Source: Promerops cafer (lineage: Eukaryota > Chordata > Aves > Passeriformes > Nectariniidae). From it: a DNA stretch of 64,000 nucleotides. Under the pieces are notes generated by a model. That model saw only the letters and a list, made by a program, of their open reading frames with translations. It did not search any database and was not told where the DNA came from. Below, in pieces: positions 27,640-41,271 of this stretch. Within the stretch, counting starts at the first letter, position 1. The number at the start of each line of letters is the position of its first letter. Made by a program: the position numbers and the translations under genes. The stretch is taken from NCBI GenBank assembly GCA_013398275.1, contig VZSE01015286.1, positions 204,480-268,479 of the forward strand. The letters run 5' to 3'.

Positions 27640-28055
27640 AAGAAATCTGCTTCACCAAGAGAAGGCCAATATTTCAGCCGCACAATCTATCTCTTAGACA
27701 CCAAGATCCATCTACATCATGGCAGAACTAGCTGTTGTTATCAGTAACCTATCTTTTCTATTTGGTTAACTGTTCCAGCCATTAATAATCCCAATTATGG
27801 CAGTTACAAAACTTTCTTTGACAGCTTATTCCATTGCGTTGTTTAACTCTTCTTTCAGCAGTAAATCTATTGTCCTAATATTTAGCCTACATTTTTCCCA
27901 CAGAAGCTCGAGGCAATTATTTCTTGTTCTGTCTTCCTTGACGATGAAGTGCAATTAATCTCTTTCTTCTTTATAGCATCCTTTTATGTTTCTGCAGTCT
28001 TCACCAAAGTACTGCTATATAATTCATTCATATTATTTATTTCTTTCTCAGCACA
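27640..28055 (-). mobile_element. Ancient CR1-type LINE 3' region (minus strand)
   Basis: Reading the plus strand, the block 'cagcttattccattgcgttg', then 'cctaatatttagcctacatt', 'gaggcaattatttcttgttc' and 'gcatccttttatgtttctgc' parallels the reverse complement of old CR1 3' ends, in which 'ccattgcttaac', 'cctaatatccaacctacattt', 'ccattgcttcttgttctg' and 'cctttcatgtatttgaag' occur in that order and spacing. The most certain part is 27,815-28,015; the outer limits are approximate. Divergence is high, so the insertion is old, much older than the CR1 copy at 42.3 kb. Confidence 0.65.
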
Positions 28056-29870
28056 TAGATAGTAAATAAAACATGAGTGACTGAAAACATAGGAGATTCA
28101 GAAAGAAGGGGAGTGGGTGTGTATGTGTGTGCATGTGCATTTGAACCTTCATATATATTTTTAAGTGTCACAAAACCAATCAATATTACCTAAGCACAAC
28201 TGTGAAATTCACAGGGCTATTCAAAGCCAATGACACACTGTGACCTGCTTGCAGGCTATTTACCTTCCTAAATACAATCCTTTAACACACCAAGATGAAA
28301 TATCATTATCAAGAGGAAATATAGTACATAAACGCAGTTGCCAGTAGTTAAAAGAAGACAGACAAAGTAAATAGTCCCCTTTAAAATTTTTTGAATCTTT
28401 ATATCTCTGGAATTTCAATTAACTAGCAGAAATCTCTTTATTCACACAAAATGGTTGTAAACTGTACCTGATTTCCAGTCAGTACACTGATAATGTTATA
28501 ATTTGTATGTTTTGTAGCTAAATAAAACCAGCTGAATTAAAGATGTTTTATAAACATAGGGAAAATATTTTTAATACAAACTTTAAACACTGACTATACA
28601 CTAAACAATTTTCTTTGAATATCTGAATATTGAATGCTCTGTATTAAAATTGCAGTAAAATTGAAAGCTTTTGCACCATATTACATGATGATGTAGTATA
28701 CTGAGTATCTTATATGAACATAAAAAACATCATGTTTTAGGATATAAGCATTTTTTGACATCAAGTGTTAACCTTATTCCTGTGTAATTTGACTACCAAG
28801 TATTTAAATGTGTCTCTTGCAAATCATATTCTCTGTGCTATCAGTCTCTCACTGAAACTCAGTTTCAAGAACCCACCTGGTTTCAGTAGTGACAAAGATA
28901 ACTTCCATATGAAATACCTTGTACTCCAATGGGCAACCCACTCATCCAAGTTTGATAGACTTTGATTAGTCTTTTTCACTGTAAGGGGAAAAGTTCTCAT
29001 GACCATTGCAAACTCATATGTCCTTCTTATGACAGATAACAATATTATCCAGCTCATGAATCTCTACATATTGACAGAATTATTTGGTAATTCTGGTGTG
29101 AGACATAGTTAAACAGTGCATGACCTGAAAGACATCAGTGCAGAAGTAAACAGCTTTGTCAGTGAAATCATGTATTTCTCTTATACACTGACATTTTGAA
29201 GGCCTTTTAAGTCCCTGATGCTGATCAAAGCATTTCTGGTTTCCATAACCAGTTACATGATATTCACCATATTCATGTCCTGCAAAGCACCAGGCAAGTG
29301 TTAAAAGGTCTTGCTGTGCAGGTAGTATGCTCCAAATATTGAGCCCTGATCTGACTTTTTTTTACTTTTTCCCCATATTGCACAAATTTAACACATATTC
29401 TAACAAGTTGGGCTCTACCTGGGAAAGAATTTGACCTCCTGTACTAGGATATGTTCTAATAAATGTCAAGGTGGTTTGGTAGCTCTTTAAATGCAGTAAA
29501 AAATGGCAATGACAGTATGAACATGTGCCTAGTAAGATCAAAGTTTTCTCACACTTAATGCTTCATCTGTAGCACATGAACACTGCACTACATTTTTTCT
29601 GGTCTCCAGACAGATTTTGTTGATTCATTCAAGGTATGATCTGGTCAAGGCAAATAGAAGGATGATGGATTCTGGCACAGGATTCTGTTTATGGAGTTAA
29701 AGAGGGGGTGAAAAAAGTAAAGCAGATACAAGCCTGTGCTCAAAGATGGCTCATTACTTTTAGTTATTATAAAAATAAAAATATTACAATATCTTGCTGA
29801 AGATGTGTATGTATAGATCTTTGCACTTGGGGCTTCAAAATATTTTATAAAGATTTTAATATAATAGTGT
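28056..29870. other. Unique AT-rich non-coding DNA
   Basis: Nothing recognisable beyond a short GT-rich stretch at about 28,113-28,142. Overlapping short frames on both strands at 28,765-29,057 have no domain. Confidence 0.55.
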
Positions 29871-29875
29871 ACCTG

Positions 29876-30080
29876 TTGGAGCTAGGGAAAGAGACGTTGA
29901 ACAGAACATCTGGTGGAATCACCTGACACGCCTCCTTCCCAGAAAGGGACAGTCCCTTACTTCCACCCACAGTGGTGAGCGAGGGGGTATAGAATAACAA
30001 CCTAGACATGCCCCCATGGCTCCAGCCTTGGCGCCTCGAGTCTAGTGTGAAAAACCTCTGTTCTGGCTAAAACCAAGACA
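29876..30080 (-). mobile_element. Probable LTR fragment (ERV), minus strand
   Basis: A 200-base patch with more G and C than its flanks that ends 'ggctaaaaccaagaca'. Read on the minus strand it begins TGTCTTGGTTTTAGCC, very close to the minus-strand beginnings of the two related LTRs ending at 41,832 (TGTCCTGATTTCATC) and 51,413 (TGTCTTGGTTTCAGC). The rest of the patch does not match those LTRs by eye, so it may be a different or truncated family. The far limit near 29,876 is a composition change only; no target-site duplication was found. Confidence 0.45.
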
Positions 30081-33000
30081 AGGTTCACCATGAAAAGGTA
30101 TATCTTCATTATACCGTTTATTTATGGAAAAAATACAAAGTACACAAGAAAATGCTTTAAATGTAGGATGCTTATGCATGGGAAACTTGAATTTCTGCAA
30201 GCTGGAGAAACATCTGAAGGTCTTTTAAAAGATGCAAAAAGGGATAAAAATAATTTAAGAAGACTCACAATAAAAGTGTTATTATTCACTTGATTTAATA
30301 GATATTACTGTGGTTCAATATACTTCCTTACTTGTTGAAGATCAATGGCATGTTATAATCAAACCTGTAGCACCCAGACTATGGTGAGGTTACACAGGTT
30401 TCAAGTAAAATACCTTGAATTACTTTCAGACACTTTTAAGACCCATCTGACCCTCCAGTGTGAAATGCACATATAGCAATAGAAAACAAGCTAAATTATT
30501 GATTGAAATTATCCATTTAGAGCATTTCAGGTACATAAATGATTACTGAGTCACAACAGAGTTTGGCTGTCCAGCTGTTAGCACAGAACAATATGAAGAG
30601 GACAAAAAACACAAAATGTGACTGTAGGTTAACTAGGATCTAGGCATGTACGTCTCTTTTCTGTGTCAATATTGAACACATTAGTCAAGACCCTGGTTTA
30701 AAAATGACTCTTTCCATGCTGAGACAAATCTATTTATATTTGATCTAATAAAAATTGAACCACTGAGTTTGCAAGACTGAATGTTTTCATAGAGGGTTTG
30801 GGAGTGGTGAGGAAGTGAATCATCATCATTATCGACTGCTGATGAGGATTTTCTCTGCAGATATTCCTAAGAAAACTGGAAACAGCTTTATAGCTTTATT
30901 CTGGGAAGAATGATTAGTGATTAATCATCCTCCATAACAGAAATATTCATATTCATTATTCCTATACATAAGCAAGACTGCCTTACATAAGTAGTTTGAG
31001 AAAAACAGATGGGATCATCACCCGAGTGAAGGATACATAATCTACTTTAAATTCATTTCCTGTCCTAGAAAGAAATGAGAAAGTTGTAGGGGTTTTGTTT
31101 GTCTGGTTGGTTGGAGTTGGTTTTTTTGTTTGTATATTTGTTTCTTTCTTCAAACTTTTATTGAGAGGCTTTTTGAATTAAGCAGCATGTTTGAAAGCCA
31201 TCATGCATGTCTTCTAAATGAGATAGGAAAGAAGTCACCCATGCTTGTTCTTTCATCTTCTTGACCCTGCTTAGAGTAAGACAGCCTCTGGCTAGAGCAT
31301 AAATCAGATCGAAAGAAAATCCTTTGTGCTGACGTGACTGAAGACAAACATAAAAACATGTAGGGATAAAGAACGCAAAAACAAGAACAGAAAAGCACTC
31401 TCAGCTGATTCTTCTCTCCAGATAGAACTAATCCTGTCAATCACAGCTGCTGTCTCTGTGCTCGTGTGAATGGCCTTGCTCCTCAGGGACAGCTCATTCT
31501 CCCCAGCTCCCTTGTGCTGCATTGAGTTTCTGAGGCAAAGGTTCCTGCTACGTACATAAGGTCTTGTATATCATTTAGAGAAACAGATGCAGTTCTCTGA
31601 TGACAGGCAGAGAAGAATTTCTGTCTCCTTAGGTGGTGAACTTAGTGTGACGGCAGCTGGCCTAGTGCCCCCCTTGGCCTTTTACCAGAGTGCTGTCAGA
31701 TGTTCCAGCCATCATATCCCCAGGCACTTTCACCATTTCCTTGGGTCTGAATTCAGACAGTTTTTCTGTCTCGGGATTTCTTGACACATATCTCAGTGCA
31801 GACCCTCTGCAAAGCACCCACCACCAAGATTTGACCGTTACTTTCCAGGCTAATTCTGACTTCTCAGATTCCTTCTGGAGGCTCAATATGCAATTGCTTA
31901 AATGGAAATAGTGGCTTTTCATTAATTCCTTGCCTTTGAGCTCACATAATTCATGTTATTTCACTGCTCAGGTTTCCGTTTTCCTTTTGGACCCCTCTAG
32001 GGTTTGTCCTTCAACTTTGTTTAAAAAGGAATAACCTCTTTTTTTCTCTTTGCTTGTTTATAGCACAGAATGCAAAAAGTAGGCAAGGCTTTTTGCAGGA
32101 TAGTCTGCAAACACGTGTGAGCACATATACCTACGGTCACTCTGCTAGAGCCCTAGATCAGCCTGATTTGTGGTAAATGTCAGGCTTATCACATACTGGA
32201 TATGGGTGTAATATTATCCTCTTCTAGGTCCTCTGTTCATGGAATGCTTGTGTGAGGTGTTTTTTACAGCATTAAGGTTATGAAAAACTGCATCTTGATA
32301 TATTTAGAGATTCTGTGCCAAATTTTTCTTTTTTTAAATAAATTTTTTATATATACGTCAAATTACAACAGTGTCTTCCCCTCCCCCTTCTTTAATTTCT
32401 TTTTTTACATTTCATTTCAAGTTAAAGGGAAGGAAAAGCAAGGCTATATCTGATAGCAAGGATCCTACTGTGAGTACAGTACAAAACTCTTTAAAGAATT
32501 CAAACAAGTCAAATTCAGCAGTGAATCTGAAAAAAATATTTGTGTCAGCTTGCTTTGGTAGATGAAAATGCTTTCATTATGAATTTTGTTTTCAAAATAG
32601 ATTCTTTGTTCTCCAGTTATGTGATATGATTAACTCTGTTGCTTTGTATGTCTAAATATGCTTGATTTTTTTTAATGAAGTGTTGGGGAAATTCATACTT
32701 GACTAATGGATCATGAATGTTTGTTTCTGCTCCTGCTTGACTAGCAAAGTAACAATATTTGATTTTTTTGTTATCATCTGATAATTAAGTGCAAAACCAC
32801 TTTCCAAATATTTCTAAACAAAACTTTTGTAACTTAGGTAAGCAATGTTCAGTTATATTCACAAGCAGCAGACAACCAAAGTGCATAGAGCTTGGTTTTT
32901 TTTAAAAGTCATCCCACTCATAAATAGATTTTCAAATGAACATTTTACATGGTCTCATGTAGCCTGTTCCTTATAGTAGCTGCTGAAAGCTGTCTACTTT

Positions 33001-33843
33001 TGACACCATAGCTACTATTATATAAATGAATAGAAATTTTTATCTTGTAAGTCAGCTGGGGCTCTTGAACATACTAGAATACATGGCTCAGGACTCCCTT
33101 CCAAATATGTGCTGAGGGAAATCACAAAGATCCAGAAGTACATTTTCTTCAGAAATCACTTCAGAAGTTGGCCAATAATACCCACCTCTGTTATACAGGC
33201 AGACATAATTAGTACAAATGAGCTATTGACATGAAAACAGAAGCTCTTTCTTACCCTCTGTGCATCACTTATAATTGCTTTTATGTTAAAATGCATTGCT
33301 TAAATGTCTCTGTCACCAGATTTCTGGGCCCAAATGCAATGTGTCAATTTGACTAAAAATTGCAACATGGCAAGAAAATAATCCAACAAAACAGCTAAAT
33401 ACATTCTGTCCTTATGAAAATACAATTCTTCTTTTTAAAAATTGAGTGTATTAGATAAGAAAAACCTACTTGCTTTCTAATACAGGAATAGGTATTTTGA
33501 TGGTGTCTTTTTTTCTTGTTTGTTTATTTGTTTGTTTGTTAATGACACATTCCTGGGTAAACTACAAAATCCCAGAGACAGGTCAGAGTTTGTTAGGCTG
33601 GGAGATGAAAAGATATTGGAGTCTCCAGAGTCATATGTGTATGCCTGTGAGTATATATGTTCTCTGCTAGCCTTCAAACAGAAATCTTGTTGAGTTCATC
33701 TTGAAACATATGCTATGGCTAATTTAACTCAATACAAGGAAAAATGTAAGATAGTGGAAAATGATGTGGAATAACTTATGGTAAAGGAGTCAGCTAAGTC
33801 TGAAAATAGCTATTAAAACAATCCTTATCAAGAAAAAAAAATA

Positions 33844-33868
33844 CAAAACTAAATGAGATTTAGTTTTG
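33844..33868. repeat. Perfect 11-bp inverted repeat with 3-base loop
   Basis: Left arm CAAAACTAAAT (33,844-33,854), loop GAG, right arm ATTTAGTTTTG (33,858-33,868). A perfect stem, but AT-rich, so weak as a structure and plausible by chance in 64 kb. Confidence 0.8.
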
Positions 33869-36800
33869 AAACTCAATTACCATAATATATCTACATATCC
33901 AGAACAAATGCTTGTAGAGTCTCCAAAACATTAATCATTATTATGGTACTGTGATGTTTGATCGAATGTTGGTTTTTTTATTTAATTTTGTTTAATTTTT
34001 GTTCTGCTTTCCATTGTTTTGTTTCAAGATGTTCTATATTGTTTTGCTGGAAAGAAATATTTTATTTTGGATAAAGAAGGCTCTTTGAAACAACATTCCA
34101 CTGAAAGCAAAAAAAGCATTACACCTGCTAACATGAGATTGCAATGTTTCCAACCCTTTTTAGAGATTCACCTGTCTCAGCTTTCCTCTTCCTTCTCTCC
34201 TTTTCTTATCTCTCAAGTCTGCCCTTGTAGTAGTCTGTGTTTTCTAGTACTGAATATTTACTAAATAGTCTACAAAGTATTTCTTATGTTTTAGAATTAA
34301 AAGTGTTAGAGAAAATGTTTTGAAAGATATTTTTCCCTGAAAGCAGAAGCCAGTCAAAGCCAATATATTCCACATGAAAATGAGTTTTGATTTAAAGATA
34401 GTTACGGTGCTTTTGCACCAGATACATATAATAGTATACAATTTCTTAGTATTTCAATACTTCTAAGATATTGTTTTCAGATTTCCATGGGTAGAACTCT
34501 GAAGCTTTTACTGACTCTCTCTCAAAAAATAGCACTAGAATTTTAAATTAAGAGTTTCAAGTAGGGTTTACATACTCCCTGAAAGAGTTTCTACTTAAAA
34601 AGTAAGGAAGGAATTCTTAGAGTTGAATTTAAAATGGAGCTTTTATTCTTTTCTCTTGGAGAGATACAGTCAAATAACTTCTGATTTCTGGTGGCTTCAT
34701 AACTGTTATTTATATTTGTTCCACTATTTTATGTTTTCTGGTATAAATAGCAGGATGTTTACATTTTCTTGCTTTAATAGGCTATAGTACTCCCAAAGGC
34801 AACAAATGCAAAACTAACACTAATACTAATAATGAGCGACAGTTTTCATAATCAACTGTGAAAATTAATCACAATTTTCAAGTGCAAAAATGCAGTGGTA
34901 ATTTCCAAAGAGGTGTCGGTGTATGGGGCAATCCACGGACTCTTACAATGTTTTGTACTGCTCTCCATTCCTTTTCAGAGACCAAACTGTTCTAACTGTG
35001 TGTGGAGAGACTTTCATTTCTCACTCCTTGGAGAAAAAAGAAGTAAAAGATTGTCACTCCTTTCTCGCTTAGGAAAAGACGTGCAAACGTAAAACATAGA
35101 TCTGTGTTCCACTGCTGCTGTAAACAAACCAGCAAAGGGGGAAAGGGAGAAACTCTCTAAGGAAACACAGAAGAAAATGATTCCTTGTCTGCATTAGGCT
35201 ACAGTTCAAGCAAGTGACAGGGTTTAGAAGAGATGTGGAATGACACCCCTGTCTCGCTGCAGCTGGCAGTGGGAATGTCCTCATCTGTTTACAATTCACT
35301 CTCCCTGTTAGGGTTGCTGTAAATTGGCTATAAGAATGTGGCTTGCTATCTCCTCTTGACATATTTGCCATGGCACATATATACATGTAAGTTTGCTTCT
35401 TTCCTACTCACTGGATACAAAAATCCTTTTTAGTTGTTTAGCCAATATTTTCCTTTTTGTCATATCCTTATGAAACTGATATATGTAACTGTAGCCCACA
35501 ATTTATTTCATTCAGTGTAAGAGAGAAATGCCTTCCCGTGTCTTGTCCTTTAGTGTTTGAGTCAGATAATCAAGGAATGCATTAACCCTTAAGATATAAT
35601 TATATTCCCAAAAAGATACACAGGCATGTCTTAACAAAAATAAACTTTTTTCTCAGTGGAAATAATCACAACCATTTTGACTCCCATCTCAAGAAAAATA
35701 AAAGAATAATTAGGAGATATTTTTACATATAATTTCAAAAATTGTAACAGTTCAGGAAAATTCAAAAAAAGTCACCCAGTTCTAAATCAATGTCTAAAAT
35801 GCAACACCTCCTCCTCCAAAAAAATACTCAATTTTTCAAAAGTTGTCCATCAACAAAGTAAGTTGAAGACTAAATGGTTTGGCTTTGAATTTAGTATGTG
35901 TTTATTTTAAAACCTTTAAAATTGCAATTATGATTAGTTATGTATGAGGAACTTTATTTATATGAACACAAAGTTATTACTGTAATAAAAGAGGTCTGAG
36001 AAGGCTGCAGTGACAGCATTATTAAATGTAAGTTATCCATGTCTACTTATTTCCTACAGAGACTCTGGAATCAAGCCTAGGACAACTGTGGATACTTCAA
36101 CTAGACATCTCAAGGGAATATGCCCATTTTACTACTAGCACAATCAACACTGCAAATTTCCCTTAGGTCCTCATGAATTTGAAGCTGGACAGTTAGGAAT
36201 AGTGTTCAAAGGCTAGTAAGATAACTGAATGCCATTGTTCAAACAAGTACAAGAAAATTAACTCCAGTATTTTGATACCCTAAACCAAGGAAATTTATAA
36301 AGTTCATTACACAAAAAAAGTAATTTCTCATGGCTTATGTGACCCCAGAAGGACAACCAATTAAAGAAATATTAAATTTTTGATGTGAAAATACTGAATC
36401 CGCTATCTTCTCAAAGATTTTTTTTAACCTCTTCATGTACTAGGTGGCTTTATTTTTCTTTTTTTTTTCTTTTCCTAAGGGTGAATGCATAGGGTTTTTA
36501 ATAGGATAGGACACAATATCTGTAGGTTTAACATGGGAAATAAATTTATGAAAAACAACTGGTAAAATGCTTCAGAGATATTTTTTGATCAGGAAACTCT
36601 GTGAAAACAACAAAATGTACTAATGTTTAAAGATATTGAGGGTTTTAAGACTTTGCATCTTAAACAGTGAATGAAGAAATCATATATTAATAAAGCAATG
36701 ATGTGCATTACTCAGTAGAATAAGTAATAATTTCATTATAAGAACACATATAAGAGCACAAATCTCAGTATCATATATATCAAGTAATTCAAGAAAAATG

Positions 36801-37527
36801 CTACTAATTTGCTTTGAATTTCCCACTCCTGGCCAATATAGTGTCCAGGTCTGAGACACTTATTTTCATATATTCTTCAAAAGGTAAGAAACCTCAAAAA
36901 TAGTGAAATAAATTAATAACTTCAAGCACTAAAAACAAAAGAAAACAAACAAAACCAAAACAGAACCAGGAAAGAATCTGTATTGTCATAATATGAAACA
37001 ATTACTTCAATGAAACATCAACCCTAGCTTCAAATAGTAGCAAAAAATTACAGAATGGGTTAGAAGATTGTGGGGAAAAGTCCTCATTCAATGCAAGCAG
37101 TTATCTGGAATTATCTTGTTCAGTTTCAAGCCTCGGGTTTCTGGGAAATGGTAAGATAAAAGAACTGATCAACAGCAAGGACAAGTCAACATCTGAGTAA
37201 TACTAAATAAAATGTCACAATTTTTTTGTACTAATATATGTGCCTATGCAATAATTACTTGCATTTTCCTCCTTCCTTTAAAAAAAAAAAAACTGAAACA
37301 AAATATTAGATATTAAATATTAAATTCTTCAGGTAGTTCAGTATGTTTACAGATATACTTCACAAACATTCATTCATCACAAATAGCTCAAAATTTGATT
37401 TCTTGTTTAGACAGTCTAACCTCCACACTGCATTGCTAAGGACTTTTTTTCCCCATGTAGTACACAATGATTAGTCTGGAAAGCTGCATTATTCTTGTTG
37501 TTGGGTTTTTTTTTTTTGCTGGTTTTG

Positions 37528-37567
37528 TTATTATTAGTTATTATTATTAGTAGTAGTAATAGTAGTA
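37528..37567. repeat. Trinucleotide-rich microsatellite (TTA)n/(TAG)n
   Basis: Runs of TTA units pass into TAG/TAA units ('attagtagtagtaatagtag'). Imperfect compound microsatellite. Confidence 0.8.
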
Positions 37568-37770
37568 AATTAATTTAATATCTCAATAGTCTTCTTACAA
37601 GACGTTCTTGTTTTTTTGTTTGTTATATATGTAATTTTTTTGAAAATACAAGAAAAGTCATTCCAGATTTATAATGATAACTGTTGTTCTCAGTTTACAC
37701 AAGAACAATGAAATGTATATTATATGATTTATCATATCATAAATTAATGATATTCTGGTAACTGCTTTGA

Positions 37771-37790
37771 TTTTTTTTTTTTTTTTTTTT
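37771..37790. repeat. Poly-T run (20 bases)
   Basis: Twenty consecutive T residues followed by AATGG. No retrotransposon body adjoins it that I recognise. A similar 20-T run lies at 38,507-38,526. Confidence 0.95.
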
Positions 37791-38506
37791 AATGGAAGGT
37801 TAGGGAACTTACTCATCTTCCATTATCCAGTAGAAATATTTTTTTAAACTCTAAATAAAATCACTTTTCCTGACCTCTTAAAAATTTTTCTGTTCCATGG
37901 TATGCAGAAAATCTTAATTCAGTTATTGTTTTGAAACTTCCACTATTATGACAGTGACTCTAGGTATCATGCCTACTTTGAACTGAATTTAATTTTGGTT
38001 TAACTACCATTCTATAAAATGTTTATCATTTAGCTGTTGGTTTGGTTTTGCTGGTGTTTTTTTCCAGGTTTTTTTTTGTTTGTTTGTTTTTTAATACAAC
38101 AGAAGACCCTGATGTAATTACTTTTGTTTATGAAGCTCCAGTGGTATAACAGATTTAAAAATCTCTATTCCAGCATGGAGAAATTCAGTGTCAAGGCTCA
38201 CCAAACAGCCAGCTCCAACACTCTCTATTTTATCTTGATCTCCTTACCTACATATAAAATGCCATATATGTGCAGAGCTCATACTAGTAGTTGTAATGTA
38301 TCAAGGAGTACCTGATTATATTTTCCACTATTATTCTTTTGAGACTTACTGATCCTGTGACTGGGTAGATATGGAGGAAATGGGAAAATAAAAGCATGGC
38401 AGCACATCCAGTTTTGCATATGAGTTTCTTTGGGTCCCAGGGTCCTACTTTCAGTTCAGATATTCCTTAACTTCAAACTCTATACTAGATTGTTTTTTGG
38501 TTTTTG

Positions 38507-38526
38507 TTTTTTTTTTTTTTTTTTTT
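38507..38526. repeat. Poly-T run (20 bases)
   Basis: Twenty consecutive T residues, preceded by a TTTTTTGGTTTTTG stretch, with no identifiable mobile element attached. Confidence 0.95.
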
Positions 38527-41271
38527 CATTTAAAAGTCTGTTTTTCTCTCTTTCTTCCACAAAAATGTAATTTAATGCTAAGCTTACAAGTCTTTCTTGT
38601 CAGCATTAAAAAAAGATAAGGCTAACTCAGAAGTTATTCTAATGAGTCAGTGGCATTGTGTTAAAGCAAAACCCTAGAGCGAGTTTAGGATCAGGCAGAT
38701 TGAAACAAGTAAATACAGTATGTCAGTCTGCAGCCCAGAAGTAAAGTAATTTTCTACCTCCTGTGTACCTCTGGCAGCTATCTATATTTGCTGCTCTCCC
38801 ATCAGCATCAGCAAAGCAACCACTTAAACTTGATCCTTCTGTCCTGATCAGTTATCTGGAGAAAAGGCAGTAGAGATCTGTCTTAATTCATATGGGATGC
38901 CCTTAATGCTTCCCCTAGAGTGGACATGTTTTTTTCTTACTAGAATTATCTGTTTTCTGTTTCTTACACTAGCTATTTATCTGTTTCCATATCTCATAAG
39001 AGGTACTTGAAAGCTTCTATCTAAACCAGGTTCCAATTATGTAGGATTAAGAACAGGCTGTTAAAAATTCAGTCACAGAACATATGCTGTCATTTTCAAC
39101 ACCATTGGCAATGCCTTGAATTGGAGAGGATGTGAAATAGTCAGGAGTTTTCATCTGCACTCAGAACACTGAATATTTCTTAGTAAAACATAGAAGTCAG
39201 GTTAGCTTCAAAGTACAAAACCTATTTGTCAGAGATGAGATCTGTGTGGAAATGGTGAAAGTCCTGTTTGGATAAAACCCTTCAGAAGCATATGAGCAAA
39301 AGCTGGGTTCTGACACTGTAGCTCAAATTCTGAGTGCAGCATTTTTTGTGAGCCATCTTGGTGAATGAAAGCTAAATAACTTGCGAGTGGGGTTCACAGT
39401 GGGAAAATCTGGCATTCTGGAAAGTGACACAGGATCTGGGTACACCCCAGTCATTACAGACATTATTAATTTTGTGTAGTTGGAGGTCTGGTATCTCACA
39501 CAAAATATAAACTTCGGGTCATCTGTCTACTCAAGCTTTTTGGAAAGTCGTGGGTGCGCTGCTATTATTTTCTTAGGGACTGCTGCTTTAGGTCCCCTAT
39601 AGGATGCTGCCATATGTCCATTTGTCTTTAAGCAGAAGAGAAAATCACAAGAGTACCAGGAATATGTTTGCTTTCCCTTGCATGGTGATGGTTTAGCTCA
39701 TCTTGTCTATTTATTATTATTACCCATCAGAAGCTGAAATAGCTAACACTGTTTTTTTCCTATCCATTCTCATAAGGATTTTACGCTCATGTAAATTTAG
39801 ACCACACTTCCTACACATTCTGTGAAGAACAAGATGGAAATTGCATAAGACCAGCTTTTGGCAAAGGCATTGTTTTCATTCCATTTTTACTTAGAAATAT
39901 TATAATATGTATGAATCTTATACAAATATGAAAAGAAGGTACAACCTTTGTAATGAAATATTATTTATCATATTTAGCTAATTATTAATTACTTCAGAAT
40001 TACTAGAATCAGCAGGTCTGTTTTAGAGCGAGAAGCTAAGATAAAAATCACTTGCCCTCAATTGCCTAGCAACCTGGCAGGAGCTATAGGATGAAAAGGT
40101 AAATGCTTTTGAATCCCTTTCTTAGTTCACAAAGGGGGATTATTTTTCCCCTTCTTCCTCCAAAATACCATTAAACTAAAACCCCCAAAAATTGACCAAA
40201 TGTGTCTGTTTATACTTTGGTCACCAGTTTAACTTCGTGGTTAATTTTTTCCGCAGCAATTTGACCATGTTTTCAATTGGTAGCGTTGACATATAATAGC
40301 TATTTGAACAGAGAGCACATGACATCCAGAAGTGAACTCTATGGCATATATGAAAGCATTCATCTTGCACTATATCTTGAAAATTCAATTCTTATAAAAG
40401 AAAAATCATTACAGAGACACAAGTGCTCTGAGGACAGAACTGGGAGCACATGGGGGTTGTTTTCAATTGAAGCATAAAAGAGTTTTAAATCAATTTCAAA
40501 GTTCAATACCCTCCAAGGGAGGGTAATGAGGAAAGTATATGCAGCAACCCTGTTTTCCTTGAGAATATTTTGTTAATTTGCTGTGTTACCTGGGAGATTT
40601 TACCCTTGCTTTTTCTGGATGGGTAGGTAAGTGGAGAACAATATGCAAGCACCTGAGAGGGTCAAAACACAAAAGACTAATTCTGTATTCTGACAACCCT
40701 TGCACAGTTGAATCCACAACTCTGACTGAAATTTTTACGAGGAAAACTTGGTCCATATGGTCAACAAATAATACCTCTTTAAATTAACTAATTAGCGAAA
40801 AAGGGCAGAAAACATGCTGAACTATAGAGATAAAGGATTTACTTTCTGTTTATTGAACTCTAACCAAGTAGTTCTTTGGTTCAGAGGAGAACTTTGATGA
40901 ATTTTTGTCCCAGTTTTTTCAAAGCTGGCAAAACAGGTACTGTGGGCTGGTGGAGAATTAGTTTGAGTTTAAACTAAATTAATTCACTTTAATTCATGCA
41001 AAATGTTTTGAGATGAGAAAACTAGAAAAATGGACATTCTTGTCAACATATTTTGAAGACATTCTGCTATTTGAAATGTAAGAAGCAATCCCAATAAAGA
41101 TACCATAGAGAGAAATAAAGTGGTCCAGGCAACATAAATAGTGCAAAATATAACATAGATATTGCTATCATACATGAGACAGAAGTTAAAAAGTGGACTA
41201 TATATGTTCTCTTTTCAATATATTGAAATTAATGAGAAATTCTCTTTACTTAATATGCATGTTGTTCTGTA

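Larger units (their letters stand above)
30081..41271. other. Long unique AT-rich stretch, no genes seen
   Basis: About 11 kb without a supported gene or identified transposon. Overlapping open frames on both strands at 31,587-31,922 sit in a slightly GC-richer patch but have no recognisable product. Low-complexity items: a GTTT-type run at 33,515-33,541, a TTA/TAG trinucleotide run at 37,528-37,567, T runs at 37,771-37,790 and 38,507-38,526, and an A run near 37,280-37,291. A short perfect hairpin lies at 33,844-33,868. Confidence 0.55.
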
